From the NCBI GenBank assembly GCA_947170725.1, contig CAMVUM010000028.1, positions 1-43,985 on the forward strand: DNA of 43,985 bases, given 5' to 3'. Under the pieces are notes generated by a model. It had not been told where the DNA came from and made no database searches. It worked only from the letters and a program-made list of their open reading frames with translations. The translations under genes were made by a program, and so were the position numbers. The first letter of the stretch is position 1, and every line of letters starts with the position of its first letter. Shown in pieces: positions 34,531-42,789 of this stretch. Source of the DNA: an uncultured Prevotella sp. (GTDB taxonomy: Bacteria; Bacteroidota; Bacteroidia; Bacteroidales; Bacteroidaceae).

Positions 34531-35673
34531 ATGACATACGCATTTCTTCAACAATACTGGTGGTTCCTCGTATCCCTGTTAGGAGCCCTGCTCGTCTTCC
34601 TGCTCTTCGTTCAGGGAGGCAATTCGCTGCTGTTCTCCATCGGCCGCACCCCGGAGGAGCGCCGGCTGCTGGTCAATTCCACCGGCCGCAAATGGGAGTT
34701 CACGTTCACCACGCTCGTAACGTTCGGCGGAGCGTTCTTCGCCTCGTTCCCACTGTTCTACAGCACGAGCTTCGGCGGAGCATACTGGCTGTGGATGCTC
34801 ATTCTCTTTTCGTTCGTAGCCCAGGCCGTCAGCTATGAGTTCCAGAACAAGCTGGGCAATCTTCTCGGCGCGCGCACCTTCCAGTGGTGCCTCATCATCA
34901 ACGGCATCGTCGGCCCGCTGCTGCTTGGCGGAGCCGTAGCGACATTCTTCAACGGCTCCAACTTCATCGTCAGTAAGGACAATCTGGTTAGCGGCATGCA
35001 GCCCGTCATAAGCCACTGGGCCAACGCCAGCCACGGTCTTGACGCCCTGCTCGACCCTTGGAACCTCATACTGGGATTCGCCGTGTTCTTCCTCGCGCGC
35101 ATCCTCGGTCTGCTCTATTTCATCAACAACATCAACGACGACACCATCAGGGCGCGCAGCCGCCGCGCCGTGATGACCAACACGGTGCCTTTCCTCATTC
35201 TCTTCCTCGCCTTCCTCATACGCACTCTGCTGAAGGACGGCTTTGCCGAAGACGCTACGACGGGCGCCATCGTGATGGAACCGATGAAATATCTGACCAA
35301 CCTCACGACGATGTGGTATGTCCTCGTGGTGCTCATCGCCGGCGTGGCACTAGTTCTCACGGGCATCATACGCACAATTACATCCCCTTTATATATAAAA
35401 GGTATATGGCCGACGGGCATCGGTACAGTGCTCACGGTGCTGGCCCTGTTGCTCTGCGCCGGATGGAACTCAACGGCGTTCTATCCCTCGACGGCCGATC
35501 TCCAGAGCTCGCTGACCATCACCAACGCCTCGAGCAGCGAGTTCACGCTCCGTACGATGGCCATCGTCAGCATCTTCATCCCATTTGTTCTCGCATATAT
35601 CGTCTACGCATGGCGCGCAATCGACATCCGCGAGATTACGAAGCATGAGATTGAGAACGACGAAGCCTATTGA
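34531..35673 (+). CDS. cydB: Cytochrome bd ubiquinol oxidase subunit II
   Basis: A 380-residue CydB, with about eight or nine membrane helices. The N-terminal LQQYWWFLVSLLGALLVFLLFVQGG and the region GRKWEFTFTTLVTFGGAFFASFP are typical. It pairs with CydA and lacks hemes of its own. No cydDC exporter genes are in the window. A hairpin at 35688-35737 follows. Confidence 0.95.
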   Translation: MTYAFLQQYWWFLVSLLGALLVFLLFVQGGNSLLFSIGRTPEERRLLVNSTGRKWEFTFTTLVTFGGAFFASFPLFYSTSFGGAYWLWMLILFSFVAQAVSYEFQNKLGNLLGARTFQWCLIINGIVGPLLLGGAVATFFNGSNFIVSKDNLVSGMQPVISHWANASHGLDALLDPWNLILGFAVFFLARILGLLYFINNINDDTIRARSRRAVMTNTVPFLILFLAFLIRTLLKDGFAEDATTGAIVMEPMKYLTNLTTMWYVLVVLIAGVALVLTGIIRTITSPLYIKGIWPTGIGTVLTVLALLLCAGWNSTAFYPSTADLQSSLTITNASSSEFTLRTMAIVSIFIPFVLAYIVYAWRAIDIREITKHEIENDEAY

Positions 35674-35687
35674 ATTTTGAATTACGA

Positions 35688-35737
35688 ATTATGAATTATG
35701 AGTGTCTGCATACAACCGGCATCTCATAATTCATAAT
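35688..35737. terminator. 15-bp hairpin after cydB
   Basis: ATTATGAATTATGAG (35688-35702) is perfectly inverted at 35723-35737 with a 20-base loop. The sequence before it contains GAATTTTGAATT, as in the hairpin at 10896-10958, so both belong to a common spacer type. Confidence 0.55.
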
Positions 35738-35756
35738 CCCCAACCCGCAAATAGAT

Positions 35757-36779
35757 ATGACAAGACATCCCGCAAAGACAGACATCGCCGTTCTGCTGGT
35801 ATTCTTCAACCGTCCCGATACCTTCCGCCTCGTGTTCGCCGAAGTGAAGAAAGCACGCCCGTCACGCCTCTTCCTCTATCAGGACGGACCGCGTGGCGAT
35901 CGCGACATGGCCGGCATAGAGGAATGCCGGAGGATTGCCAGTGACATCGACTGGGAATGTGACGTCCACTGCAAGTATCAGGAGCGCAACTACGGATGCG
36001 ACCCTTCGGAATACATCTCACAGAAGTGGGCTTTCTCCATCGTCGACAAGTGTATCGTATTGGAAGACGATGACGTTCCGTCACAGTCGTTCTTTCCATT
36101 CTGCAAGGAGATGCTCGACCGATATGAGCACGACGAGCGCATCACGATGGTAGCCGGATTCAACACCGACGAGATTACGCCCGACGTACCGGACAGCTAC
36201 TTCTTCACCTCGGCGTTCTCCATCTGGGGATGGGCCTCATGGCGGCGTGTGATAGACCGGTGGGACGGACAATATTCTTTTCTGGACGACGAATACAACA
36301 TGCGCCAGCTCAGCTCGCTGATACGCCACCGCGGCTACCGCAACGACCTGCTGAGGATGTGCCGCGACCACCGCGCCTCGGGAAAGGAATACTATGAGAG
36401 CATCTTCTGGACGGCCATGCTCTTCAGTTCCGGACTGGCCGTCATGCCGACAAAGAACATGATTAACAATGTCGGACTGACAGCCGATTCGACCCACTTC
36501 GCCGCCTCGCTGGAAACCATGCCGCGCCGCCTGCGCCGCATCTTCACCATGCGCCGCCACGAGACGGACTTCCCACTGCGCCATCCGCGATATGTCATTG
36601 AAAACGTGGAATACGGCGAACGGCTATATCTCGTCAATGCCTGGAACCGCCCATGGCGGAAAGTGCAATACTCCATTGAGGAGCTGTGGAACAACCTTCG
36701 CCGCGGCCGCTTTTCAGTAATAACCACCGCCCTGGGCCGGAGGATTGACAAATGGACGGGACGGCACAAACATATCTAA
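35757..36779 (+). CDS. GT-A fold glycosyltransferase-like protein
   Basis: A 340-residue cytoplasmic protein. The N-terminus (TDIAVLLVFFNRPDTFRLVF) and the LEDDDVPS motif (about 101-108, the DXD metal site) mark a GT-A type nucleotide-sugar transferase. Further conserved-looking parts are SIWGWASWRRVIDRWD and NMINNVGL. Similar proteins are annotated as hemolysin-like or family 2-related transferases in Bacteroidota. No signal peptide. It stands between cydB and yicC without other glycan genes; the donor and product are unknown. Confidence 0.72.
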   Translation: MTRHPAKTDIAVLLVFFNRPDTFRLVFAEVKKARPSRLFLYQDGPRGDRDMAGIEECRRIASDIDWECDVHCKYQERNYGCDPSEYISQKWAFSIVDKCIVLEDDDVPSQSFFPFCKEMLDRYEHDERITMVAGFNTDEITPDVPDSYFFTSAFSIWGWASWRRVIDRWDGQYSFLDDEYNMRQLSSLIRHRGYRNDLLRMCRDHRASGKEYYESIFWTAMLFSSGLAVMPTKNMINNVGLTADSTHFAASLETMPRRLRRIFTMRRHETDFPLRHPRYVIENVEYGERLYLVNAWNRPWRKVQYSIEELWNNLRRGRFSVITTALGRRIDKWTGRHKHI

Positions 36780-37030
36780 GTCAGAGTGAAGAGGTAAGAG
36801 TTCAGAGTGATGAGTGAAGAGGTATGATTACCTTTATATCTAAGTCAGAGTGATGAGTGATGAGGTATGATTACCCTTTGCAGGTTCAAAGAGAGTGCAA
36901 CAGGATTATGTCCCTACTTTTTCAGTGAAAACGAAGATAATAAAGGTAATCATACCTCATCACTCGTCACTCTTACCTCTTCGCTCATCACTCTTCACTC
37001 TTACCTATCCATTCTAAACTCTGACCTAAA
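36778..37030. repeat. Palindromic element, copy 1 (69-base core between long arms)
   Basis: Gene-free spacer made almost wholly of a repeat. Left arms built on the word AGAGTGATGAGTGAAGAGGTATGATTACC occupy 36778-36875. A 69-base core (36876-36944) with GTGCAACAGGATTATGTCCC follows. Right arms inverted to the left ones extend to about 37030. Inner arms 36844-36875 and 36945-36976 match at 30 of 32 positions when inverted. The core is 62 of 69 identical to copy 2. Confidence 0.85.
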
Positions 37031-37035
37031 AGTTT

Positions 37036-37067
37036 TTTGGTCAATACGCTAAAATGTTGTAATTTTG
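37036..37067 (+). promoter_or_regulatory. Promoter of yicC
   Basis: TTTG (37036-37039), 20 bases, TAATTTTG (37060-37067), immediately beyond the palindromic element. The leader to the yicC ATG is about 75 bases. Confidence 0.75.
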
Positions 37068-37146
37068 CAGCGTCCACCGTATCATGCACATACGCAACCG
37101 AATACGGCGGACAATGCAAAAGTATAGAAACAGAAATAAAGACATT

Positions 37147-38022
37147 ATGATACAGTCAATGACAGGTTACGGTAAAGCTACCGTAACGTATGGAACAAAG
37201 AAAATCACCGCCGAGGTGAAGTCACTCAACAGCAAGGCCCTTGACCTCTCAACACGCATCGCGCCAATCTACCGCGAGAAAGAGATGGAGATTCGCCAGA
37301 TGCTATCCGCCGCACTCGAAAGAGGAAAGGTGGACTTCTGCATCTGGATTGACCGTGACGCCACGGCCGACGCGACGCCCGTCAACGGCGCTCTTGTAGA
37401 GAACTACTACCACCAGATTAAGGATATCGCCGCACGCACCGGCATCCCGGAGCCCGCAGACTGGTGGCATACGCTCATGCGCATGCCCGACGTCATGACA
37501 CGCACAGAGGTCGAAGTGCTTGACGCCGCCGAGTGGCAGGTGGCATGCTCGGCCATAAATGAGGCCATTGCCAACCTTCAGGCTTTCCGCCGTCAGGAGG
37601 GTGAGGCGCTGGAACGCAAGTTCGCCGAGAAGATTGACAACATCGAGGCTCTACTCGCCGCCATCGAGCCTTACGAGAAGATGCGCGTGGAGAAGATACG
37701 GACGCGCATCGTCGATGGACTCAACAGCATCCGCGGCGTGGAATATGACAAGAACCGCCTGGAGCAGGAACTCATCTATTACATCGAAAAGCTCGACATC
37801 AGCGAAGAAAAGCAGCGCCTGACAAACCACCTCCGCTATTTCCGCGAGACAATGGCCGAGGGCCACGGACAGGGAAAGAAGCTGGGCTTCATCGCTCAGG
37901 AAATGGGACGCGAGATAAACACAACCGGTTCGAAGAGCAATCTGGCCGAGATGCAGAACATCGTAGTCAAGATGAAGGACGAGCTGGAGCAGATAAAGGA
38001 ACAGGTTCTCAACGCAATGTAA
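37147..38022 (+). CDS. yicC: YicC family endoribonuclease-like protein
   Basis: A 291-residue YicC/YloC protein. I start it at 37147 because the family begins MIQSMTGYGKA; an ATG at 37084 only adds 21 residues. The N-terminal domain includes VKSLNSKALDLSTRI; the C-terminal DUF1732 part shows EKLDISEEKQRLTNHLRYF and GKKLGFIAQEMGREINTTGSKS, all typical. Family members have been reported to act as endoribonucleases and to influence small-RNA turnover. It lies before gmk, an old conserved neighbourhood (yicC-gmk), although a palindromic element now separates them. Confidence 0.93.
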   Translation: MIQSMTGYGKATVTYGTKKITAEVKSLNSKALDLSTRIAPIYREKEMEIRQMLSAALERGKVDFCIWIDRDATADATPVNGALVENYYHQIKDIAARTGIPEPADWWHTLMRMPDVMTRTEVEVLDAAEWQVACSAINEAIANLQAFRRQEGEALERKFAEKIDNIEALLAAIEPYEKMRVEKIRTRIVDGLNSIRGVEYDKNRLEQELIYYIEKLDISEEKQRLTNHLRYFRETMAEGHGQGKKLGFIAQEMGREINTTGSKSNLAEMQNIVVKMKDELEQIKEQVLNAM

Positions 38023-38030
38023 GTTTGAGT

Positions 38031-38276
38031 CAAGTCAGAGTGATGAGTGCAGAGTGAAGAGGTATGATTACCATTTTCAGGTTCGAAGAGAGTGCAACAG
38101 GATTATGTCCCTACTTTTTCCGCAAAAACGAAGATTATAAAGGTAATCACACCTCTTCACTCTGCACTCATCACTCTGAACTCTTACTTAAAGAGCCTCT
38201 TTACTCAGCCCTTTGCTTTGGATAAAGAGTAATCATACCTCTTCACTCATCATTCATACCTCTGAACTAAAAAAGA
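38031..38276. repeat. Palindromic element, copy 2, with an extra half-element
   Basis: Left arm 38035-38072 pairs with 38142-38179 at 37 of 38 positions. The core 38073-38141 is again 69 bases. After it a second half-element (38217-38270) repeats AAAGAGTAATCATACCTCTTCACTC and ends CTCTGAACTAAAAAAG just before gmk. Part of the half-element recurs inverted at 42563-42625. Confidence 0.85.
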
Positions 38277-38281
38277 TAATT

Positions 38282-38848
38282 ATGGCAAAAGTAATAATCA
38301 TATCCGCCCCAAGCGGAACAGGAAAAAGCACTATCATCAAGTGGCTTATGGCACATGAGGAGCTGCGCTTGACGCTCTCCGTATCATGCACAAGCCGCCA
38401 GCCGCGGCCAGGCGAGGTCGACGGCCGCGACTATCACTTCATTTCCGACGCCGAATTCCGCAACAAGATTGCCGCCGGCGAGTTCCTCGAATATGAGGAA
38501 GTCTACGGCGGAACGCTCTACGGAACACTCAAGAAACAGGTCGAGGACAAGCTCTCTCAGGGATTCAACATCGTCTTCGACGTCGACGTCAAGGGCGGAT
38601 GCCGAATCAAGGACTTTTATGGCGACCACGCCCTTAGCCTTTTCATCGAGCCGCCGTCAATCGACGCCCTGCGCCAGCGCCTCACGGACCGCGGCACAGA
38701 AACTCCGGAGAAGATAGAGATGCGCGTTGCCCGCGCCGAGATGGAGATGGAGTATGCCCCACGCTACGACCGCACCGTCATGAACGACGTCCTCACTGAG
38801 GCCGAGCAGCAGACGATGGACATCCTCCGCGACTTCCTGGGAATATAA
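38282..38848 (+). CDS. gmk: Guanylate kinase
   Basis: A 188-residue guanylate kinase, phosphorylating GMP to GDP. The P-loop APSGTGKST is at 9-17. The GMP-binding parts SVSCTSRQPRPGEVDGRDY and EYEEVYGGTLYGT are intact. The frame is open upstream to an ATG at 38213, but that stretch is repeat sequence and the family begins at MAKVIIISAPSG. It is followed after 16 bases by nadD. Confidence 0.96.
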   Translation: MAKVIIISAPSGTGKSTIIKWLMAHEELRLTLSVSCTSRQPRPGEVDGRDYHFISDAEFRNKIAAGEFLEYEEVYGGTLYGTLKKQVEDKLSQGFNIVFDVDVKGGCRIKDFYGDHALSLFIEPPSIDALRQRLTDRGTETPEKIEMRVARAEMEMEYAPRYDRTVMNDVLTEAEQQTMDILRDFLGI

Positions 38849-38864
38849 ACCATTCAACTCCCAA

Positions 38865-39461
38865 ATGAAAGAAACAGGCATCTTCGGCGGTTCATTCAAC
38901 CCCATACACACCGGCCACATCGCCCTCGCGGAAGAAATACGCCACCGGACCGGACTGGACGAGGTATGGCTGATGGTCTCGCCACAGAATCCCCTGAAGA
39001 AGAGTGACGGGCTGCTGGACGAGCGGCTGCGGCTGGATCTGGCCCGACGTGCACTTGAAGGCCACGATGGGCTTGTGGCCTCGGACTATGAGTTCGCCCT
39101 GCCGCGGCCGTCCTACACGTGGGATACGCTATGCCGGCTGACAGCTGACTATCCCGACCGGCGCTTCACGCTCATCATCGGGGCCGACAACTGGACGCTC
39201 TTCGACCATTGGCGTCATCACGACGACATCCTCCGCCACCACTCCATAGTCATCTACCCGCGCCGAGGATGTCACGTCTGCGCCGGAAATCTGCCTCAGG
39301 GAGTCAAACTCGTTGACACACCGCTGCTGGACATCAGCAGTACGGAGATACGCGACCGCATCCGTAGCGGAAGGTCCGTCAGCGGCATGGTGCCCGAAAA
39401 CATAATCCAAGATACCGTCAGCCTCTATCGCGCTACTGCCGACACAATGATGGAGGACTAA
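38865..39461 (+). CDS. nadD: Nicotinate-nucleotide adenylyltransferase
   Basis: A 198-residue NadD, adenylating nicotinate mononucleotide in NAD synthesis. The nucleotidyltransferase motif GGSFNPIHTGH is at 6-16, the middle SPQNPLKK loop is typical, and the C-terminal ISSTEIRDRI is the ISSTxIR motif. It follows gmk closely and is followed after 15 bases by the transferase gene below, so the three genes can share a transcript. Confidence 0.96.
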   Translation: MKETGIFGGSFNPIHTGHIALAEEIRHRTGLDEVWLMVSPQNPLKKSDGLLDERLRLDLARRALEGHDGLVASDYEFALPRPSYTWDTLCRLTADYPDRRFTLIIGADNWTLFDHWRHHDDILRHHSIVIYPRRGCHVCAGNLPQGVKLVDTPLLDISSTEIRDRIRSGRSVSGMVPENIIQDTVSLYRATADTMMED

Positions 39462-39476
39462 CGAAAAATCCGCTCT

Positions 39477-41453
39477 ATGGACATAGACAACGATAATTTA
39501 AATAACACCAAGGATAACAATCCGCACAATCAGCGGAAAACCGGTGCCATCGTGAGGCACCGGCTCGCCAAGGCTTTCCGTCTGCCGTTGCTCCCGATCG
39601 GCCGCAACCCGCTGTTCTTCTGCTTCATGTTCGTGTTGGGCTATGCCGCTTTCCGGCTAACCCTGCCCGACCGCAAGGGCTTTGAGCCTTACCCCTTCGC
39701 ATCCGAAGAGCTTTTCGCCGACCTTTACGTGGTCTGCGCCCTGCTGGCCTTGATTCCGCTGCGGGTACGGCGAGTGGTGCGCGGCATGCTATACGCCATA
39801 ATCTATCCCACCGTAATTGTCGACCTCTACTGCTTCGTGAAGTTCAACTCGACACTCAATCCCACCATGCTGCTGCTCGTAGGCGAGACCAATTCGGGCG
39901 AGGCTTCGGAGTTCCTCAGCTCCTATCTGACGGCCGATGTCCTCACGGCGGGTGTCGGCTACGTGCTTGCCATCATGCTGCTGCACATCTGTTTCAACGT
40001 CGCCGCACCACACTTCCGTCGTACGGCACGCGCGGTCATCAGCCGCCACAAGAGACTGGCAGCCGGGATTCGGAGCGACTTCAGAAAGACATCCCCCTAT
40101 ACGGGCCTGCTGGTCCTCGTTCTTTTCATTCTCTGCATTTGTGCGTCATGGTACAACAAGACGGCCACAGCGCGGCTCATGTCTTACGAGAATATCGGCG
40201 GCGTGGAACATGAGCTGACCCGCAAGGATAAGGCGACGCTCTATCATCCCGTCTACCGCCTCTGGTTCAGCATCTACGCCAACAGGCTGACAGCGCGGCA
40301 GCTCGACCGTCTGATAGAGACAACCCACCGTCTCAGAGTCGACAGCTGCTCGTTCCGCAGCCCCGACATCGTCTTCATCATAGGCGAAAGCTACAACCGC
40401 CACCACTCCCAGCTTTATGGCTACGACAAGCCCACCGCCCCTCGTCAGCAGGAGCGGATGGAAAAAGGCGAACTGACGCGCTTCGACGACACGGTCAGTC
40501 CTTGGAACCTGACCAGCTTCGTGTTCAAACACGTCTTCTCGCTCTACACCGTGGGAGACTCAGGCGAGTGGTGCGACTATCCGCTGTTCCCGGAACTGTT
40601 CCGGCGTGCCGGCTATAGCGTCACGTTCGTAACAAACCAGTTCCTCCCGCAGGCCCATGAGGCCGTCTATGACTTCAGCGGAGGCTTCTTCCTCAACAAT
40701 CCCGTGCTCAGCGAGGCTCAGTTTGACGCACGCAACGTCGCCCTCCACGACCTCGACAAGGGCGTGCTCGACGATCTCGACAGCCTCAACGCCATCCGTG
40801 AAAAAGACGGAACGGCCAGCGCTGATGGACGTCTGACCATCGTCCACGTAAAGGGCCAGCACTCCACCTACCGCGAGCGCTATCCGCTGAGCCACAAGCG
40901 ATGGAAAGCCCGCGACTACAACCGGCCGCGGCTGAAGGGGCGCGAGCGGTGGATACTCTCCGACTATGACAACGCGACGCTCTACAATGACTCTATCGTC
41001 GACGAAGTCATCAGACGCTATGAGGACCGCGACGCCATCGTCATCTACATGCCCGACCACGGTGAGGAGTGCTACGGCGACGACATCCACGTCAGTGGAC
41101 GGCTCCATTCGGCCGTGATAGACTATCGGCTGGCGCACGAGGAGTTTGAGATACCGTTCTGGATATGGTGTTCGCGAAGCTATGCCGCAGCCCGGCCCAA
41201 CATAGTCAGTCAGATCAAAGCGGCCGCCCGCCGGCCTTTCATGACCGACCGCGTCGCCCACATGCTGCTCTATCTCGGCGGAATCAGCTGCCCATACTAC
41301 CGCAGCAGCCTCAACATCCTCAGTAACGACTACGACGTCAGCCGCCCGCGAATACTAAAAAACTCGGCCGACTATGACCGACTGAGGGACAACCACCGCA
41401 GGAAGAACAACGGAATATCCTCAACATACAAAGAAACTACCCTCAGTAAATAG
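39477..41453 (+). CDS. Phosphoethanolamine transferase-like sulfatase-fold membrane protein
   Basis: A 658-residue protein with a cytoplasmic N-terminus, five membrane helices within about 45-235 and a large periplasmic alkaline-phosphatase/sulfatase domain. The domain has IIGESYNRHHSQLYGY (about 302-317), where EptA-type enzymes have the nucleophilic Thr/Ser after GE, and the metal-binding YMPDHGEECYGDD near 525-537. EptA-type enzymes transfer phosphoethanolamine onto lipid A or glycans. The acceptor here is not known; the following acyltransferase genes fit a surface-modification set. The gene's last codons run into a 22-base tandem repeat that contains its stop. Confidence 0.82.
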   Translation: MDIDNDNLNNTKDNNPHNQRKTGAIVRHRLAKAFRLPLLPIGRNPLFFCFMFVLGYAAFRLTLPDRKGFEPYPFASEELFADLYVVCALLALIPLRVRRVVRGMLYAIIYPTVIVDLYCFVKFNSTLNPTMLLLVGETNSGEASEFLSSYLTADVLTAGVGYVLAIMLLHICFNVAAPHFRRTARAVISRHKRLAAGIRSDFRKTSPYTGLLVLVLFILCICASWYNKTATARLMSYENIGGVEHELTRKDKATLYHPVYRLWFSIYANRLTARQLDRLIETTHRLRVDSCSFRSPDIVFIIGESYNRHHSQLYGYDKPTAPRQQERMEKGELTRFDDTVSPWNLTSFVFKHVFSLYTVGDSGEWCDYPLFPELFRRAGYSVTFVTNQFLPQAHEAVYDFSGGFFLNNPVLSEAQFDARNVALHDLDKGVLDDLDSLNAIREKDGTASADGRLTIVHVKGQHSTYRERYPLSHKRWKARDYNRPRLKGRERWILSDYDNATLYNDSIVDEVIRRYEDRDAIVIYMPDHGEECYGDDIHVSGRLHSAVIDYRLAHEEFEIPFWIWCSRSYAAARPNIVSQIKAAARRPFMTDRVAHMLLYLGGISCPYYRSSLNILSNDYDVSRPRILKNSADYDRLRDNHRRKNNGISSTYKETTLSK

Positions 41454-41502
41454 AGATGCTATCCTCGGTAAACAGAGATACTATCCTCAGTAAACAAAGA
41501 TA
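41437..41502. repeat. 22-base tandem repeat across a stop codon
   Basis: Three units (41437-41458, 41459-41480, 41481-41502) of the form CTATCCTCAGTAAACAAAGATA with few changes; a weaker fourth unit is recognisable at about 41416-41436. The TAG stop of the transferase gene lies in the first unit. A gain or loss of units would move the spacing to the next gene. Confidence 0.8.
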
Positions 41503-41511
41503 CGAACGACA

Positions 41512-42564
41512 ATGAACGATAAAAAAGAATGGCTGAGCCGAGCCGAATGTTCCGCACTCAGAGGTCTGGCCATATTGGGAATAATGCTCCACAACTACTG
41601 CCACTGGCTGGCCATTGCGGTGAAAGAGAACGAATATACGTTCAACATAGGCAACAGCCGCCGCCTGTGGTATGTCCTGACCAACCCTGACGCATATCTT
41701 CCGGTTCATCTTGTGTCCTATTTCGGCCACTACGGCGTTCCGGTATTCCTCTTCCTGAGCGGTTTCGGGCTGGTGATGAAATATGAGCAGGGCGGTGGCG
41801 AGCTGCCCGTCAGGGCGTTTGTCCGCCGTCAGTACACCAAACTTTTCCGCATGATGATAGTCGGACTGACTGCTTTCCTCATTGTCGATGTCATCACTCC
41901 CGGCTCTTTCACCTACCATGCGGAAAACATCATAGCCCAACTACTGATGGTCATCAATCTCCTTGCCAATCCCGACAGAATCATCTGGCCCGGCCCCTAC
42001 TGGTTCTTCGGACTGATGATGCAGCTCTACGTCGTATGGCGGCTGCTCATCTTCCGCCGCCATTGGGCCATGATGGCCGCTCTCGTCGCATGCTGCTGGC
42101 TATTGCAGGCCAGTTGCGGACCACTGGACGAGGAGCTCAACCGCCTGCGCTACAACTTCGTAGGCGGCATACTGCCCTTCTGTGCCGGCATTGCCTTGGC
42201 CCGTCTGACACCTCCTGACTCCTTCAGCCGCATCACACGCTACCACTGGCTCGCCATTGCCGTTCTCTCGTCGGCGCTAACCCTCGCCCTCTGCTTCAAT
42301 TTCCATACCTGGCTGTGGGCTCCCGCAGCAGTCATCCTGACATCTGTAGCCGCCATAAAAATGCTGCCTACAACTGTCCTCCGGCCTATGATATGGACCG
42401 GCGCAATCTCTGCCGCCATGTTCGTCACTCACCCCATCCTCCGCAAGATATTCATCCCCATCTCCCGACGCGGCGACATCTACGACGGACTGATGCTCTA
42501 TGTCGTCACCGCCGTGGTCGTTGCATGGCTGTTCGACAAGATGGTCTTCGAAAGCAAGAAGTAA
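41512..42564 (+). CDS. Acyltransferase family membrane protein (first of two)
   Basis: A 350-residue acyltransferase-3 family protein with about ten membrane helices. The first helix holds LRGLAILGIMLHNYCHW, with the Arg...His pair expected for catalysis. The FLFLSGFGLVMKYEQ and FVRRQYTKLFR parts are also typical. Such enzymes O-acetylate or otherwise acylate surface glycans using acyl-CoA. It begins 58 bases after the transferase gene, just beyond the tandem repeat. The second acyltransferase gene shares family and general layout, but the two are not obvious recent duplicates. Confidence 0.87.
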   Translation: MNDKKEWLSRAECSALRGLAILGIMLHNYCHWLAIAVKENEYTFNIGNSRRLWYVLTNPDAYLPVHLVSYFGHYGVPVFLFLSGFGLVMKYEQGGGELPVRAFVRRQYTKLFRMMIVGLTAFLIVDVITPGSFTYHAENIIAQLLMVINLLANPDRIIWPGPYWFFGLMMQLYVVWRLLIFRRHWAMMAALVACCWLLQASCGPLDEELNRLRYNFVGGILPFCAGIALARLTPPDSFSRITRYHWLAIAVLSSALTLALCFNFHTWLWAPAAVILTSVAAIKMLPTTVLRPMIWTGAISAAMFVTHPILRKIFIPISRRGDIYDGLMLYVVTAVVVAWLFDKMVFESKK

Positions 42565-42625
42565 GAGTGAAAAGGCTCTTTAAGTGAAGAGTTCAGAGTG
42601 ATGAGTGAAGAGGTATGATTACTCT
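42563..42625. repeat. Partial palindromic-element arm
   Basis: Contains AGAGTGATGAGTGAAGAG then GTATGATTACTCTTTATT, the inverse of 38217-38270 and akin to the left arms at 36.8 and 38.0 kb. There is no full core; only GCAACAG follows. Confidence 0.75.
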
Positions 42626-42636
42626 TTATTGCAACA

Positions 42637-42789
42637 GCAGTTCTCATTTCTCCCATTAATCTCATTTTCCCCATCTCTCCCATAACTCCCATTAATCCCA
42701 TAATTCCCATCTCTCACATAACTCCCATCTCTCACATAACTCCAATTAATCCTATAATTCCTATCCCTCCCATTAATCCCAGAACTCCA
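42637..42789. repeat. Low-complexity CCCATTAAT/CCCATAA repeat before the second acyltransferase
   Basis: About 150 bases made of loosely repeated blocks such as CTCCCATAACTCCCATTAAT and ATCTCTCACATAACTCCC. The same words occur after the gene at 43842-43985, so the gene is bracketed by this sequence. No promoter box is seen within it. Confidence 0.75.

Noticed and set aside
36778..37030. CRISPR-like array of AGAGTGATGAGTG units
   Set aside because: Units are not regularly spaced, there are no unique spacers of constant length, the arms are inverted around a core, and no cas genes are present.
36867..37052. Possible 61-residue gene in the spacer before yicC
   Set aside because: The translation is the repeat core and arms (repeated SSL, TLHS words); a similar short peptide appears in front of gmk for the same reason.
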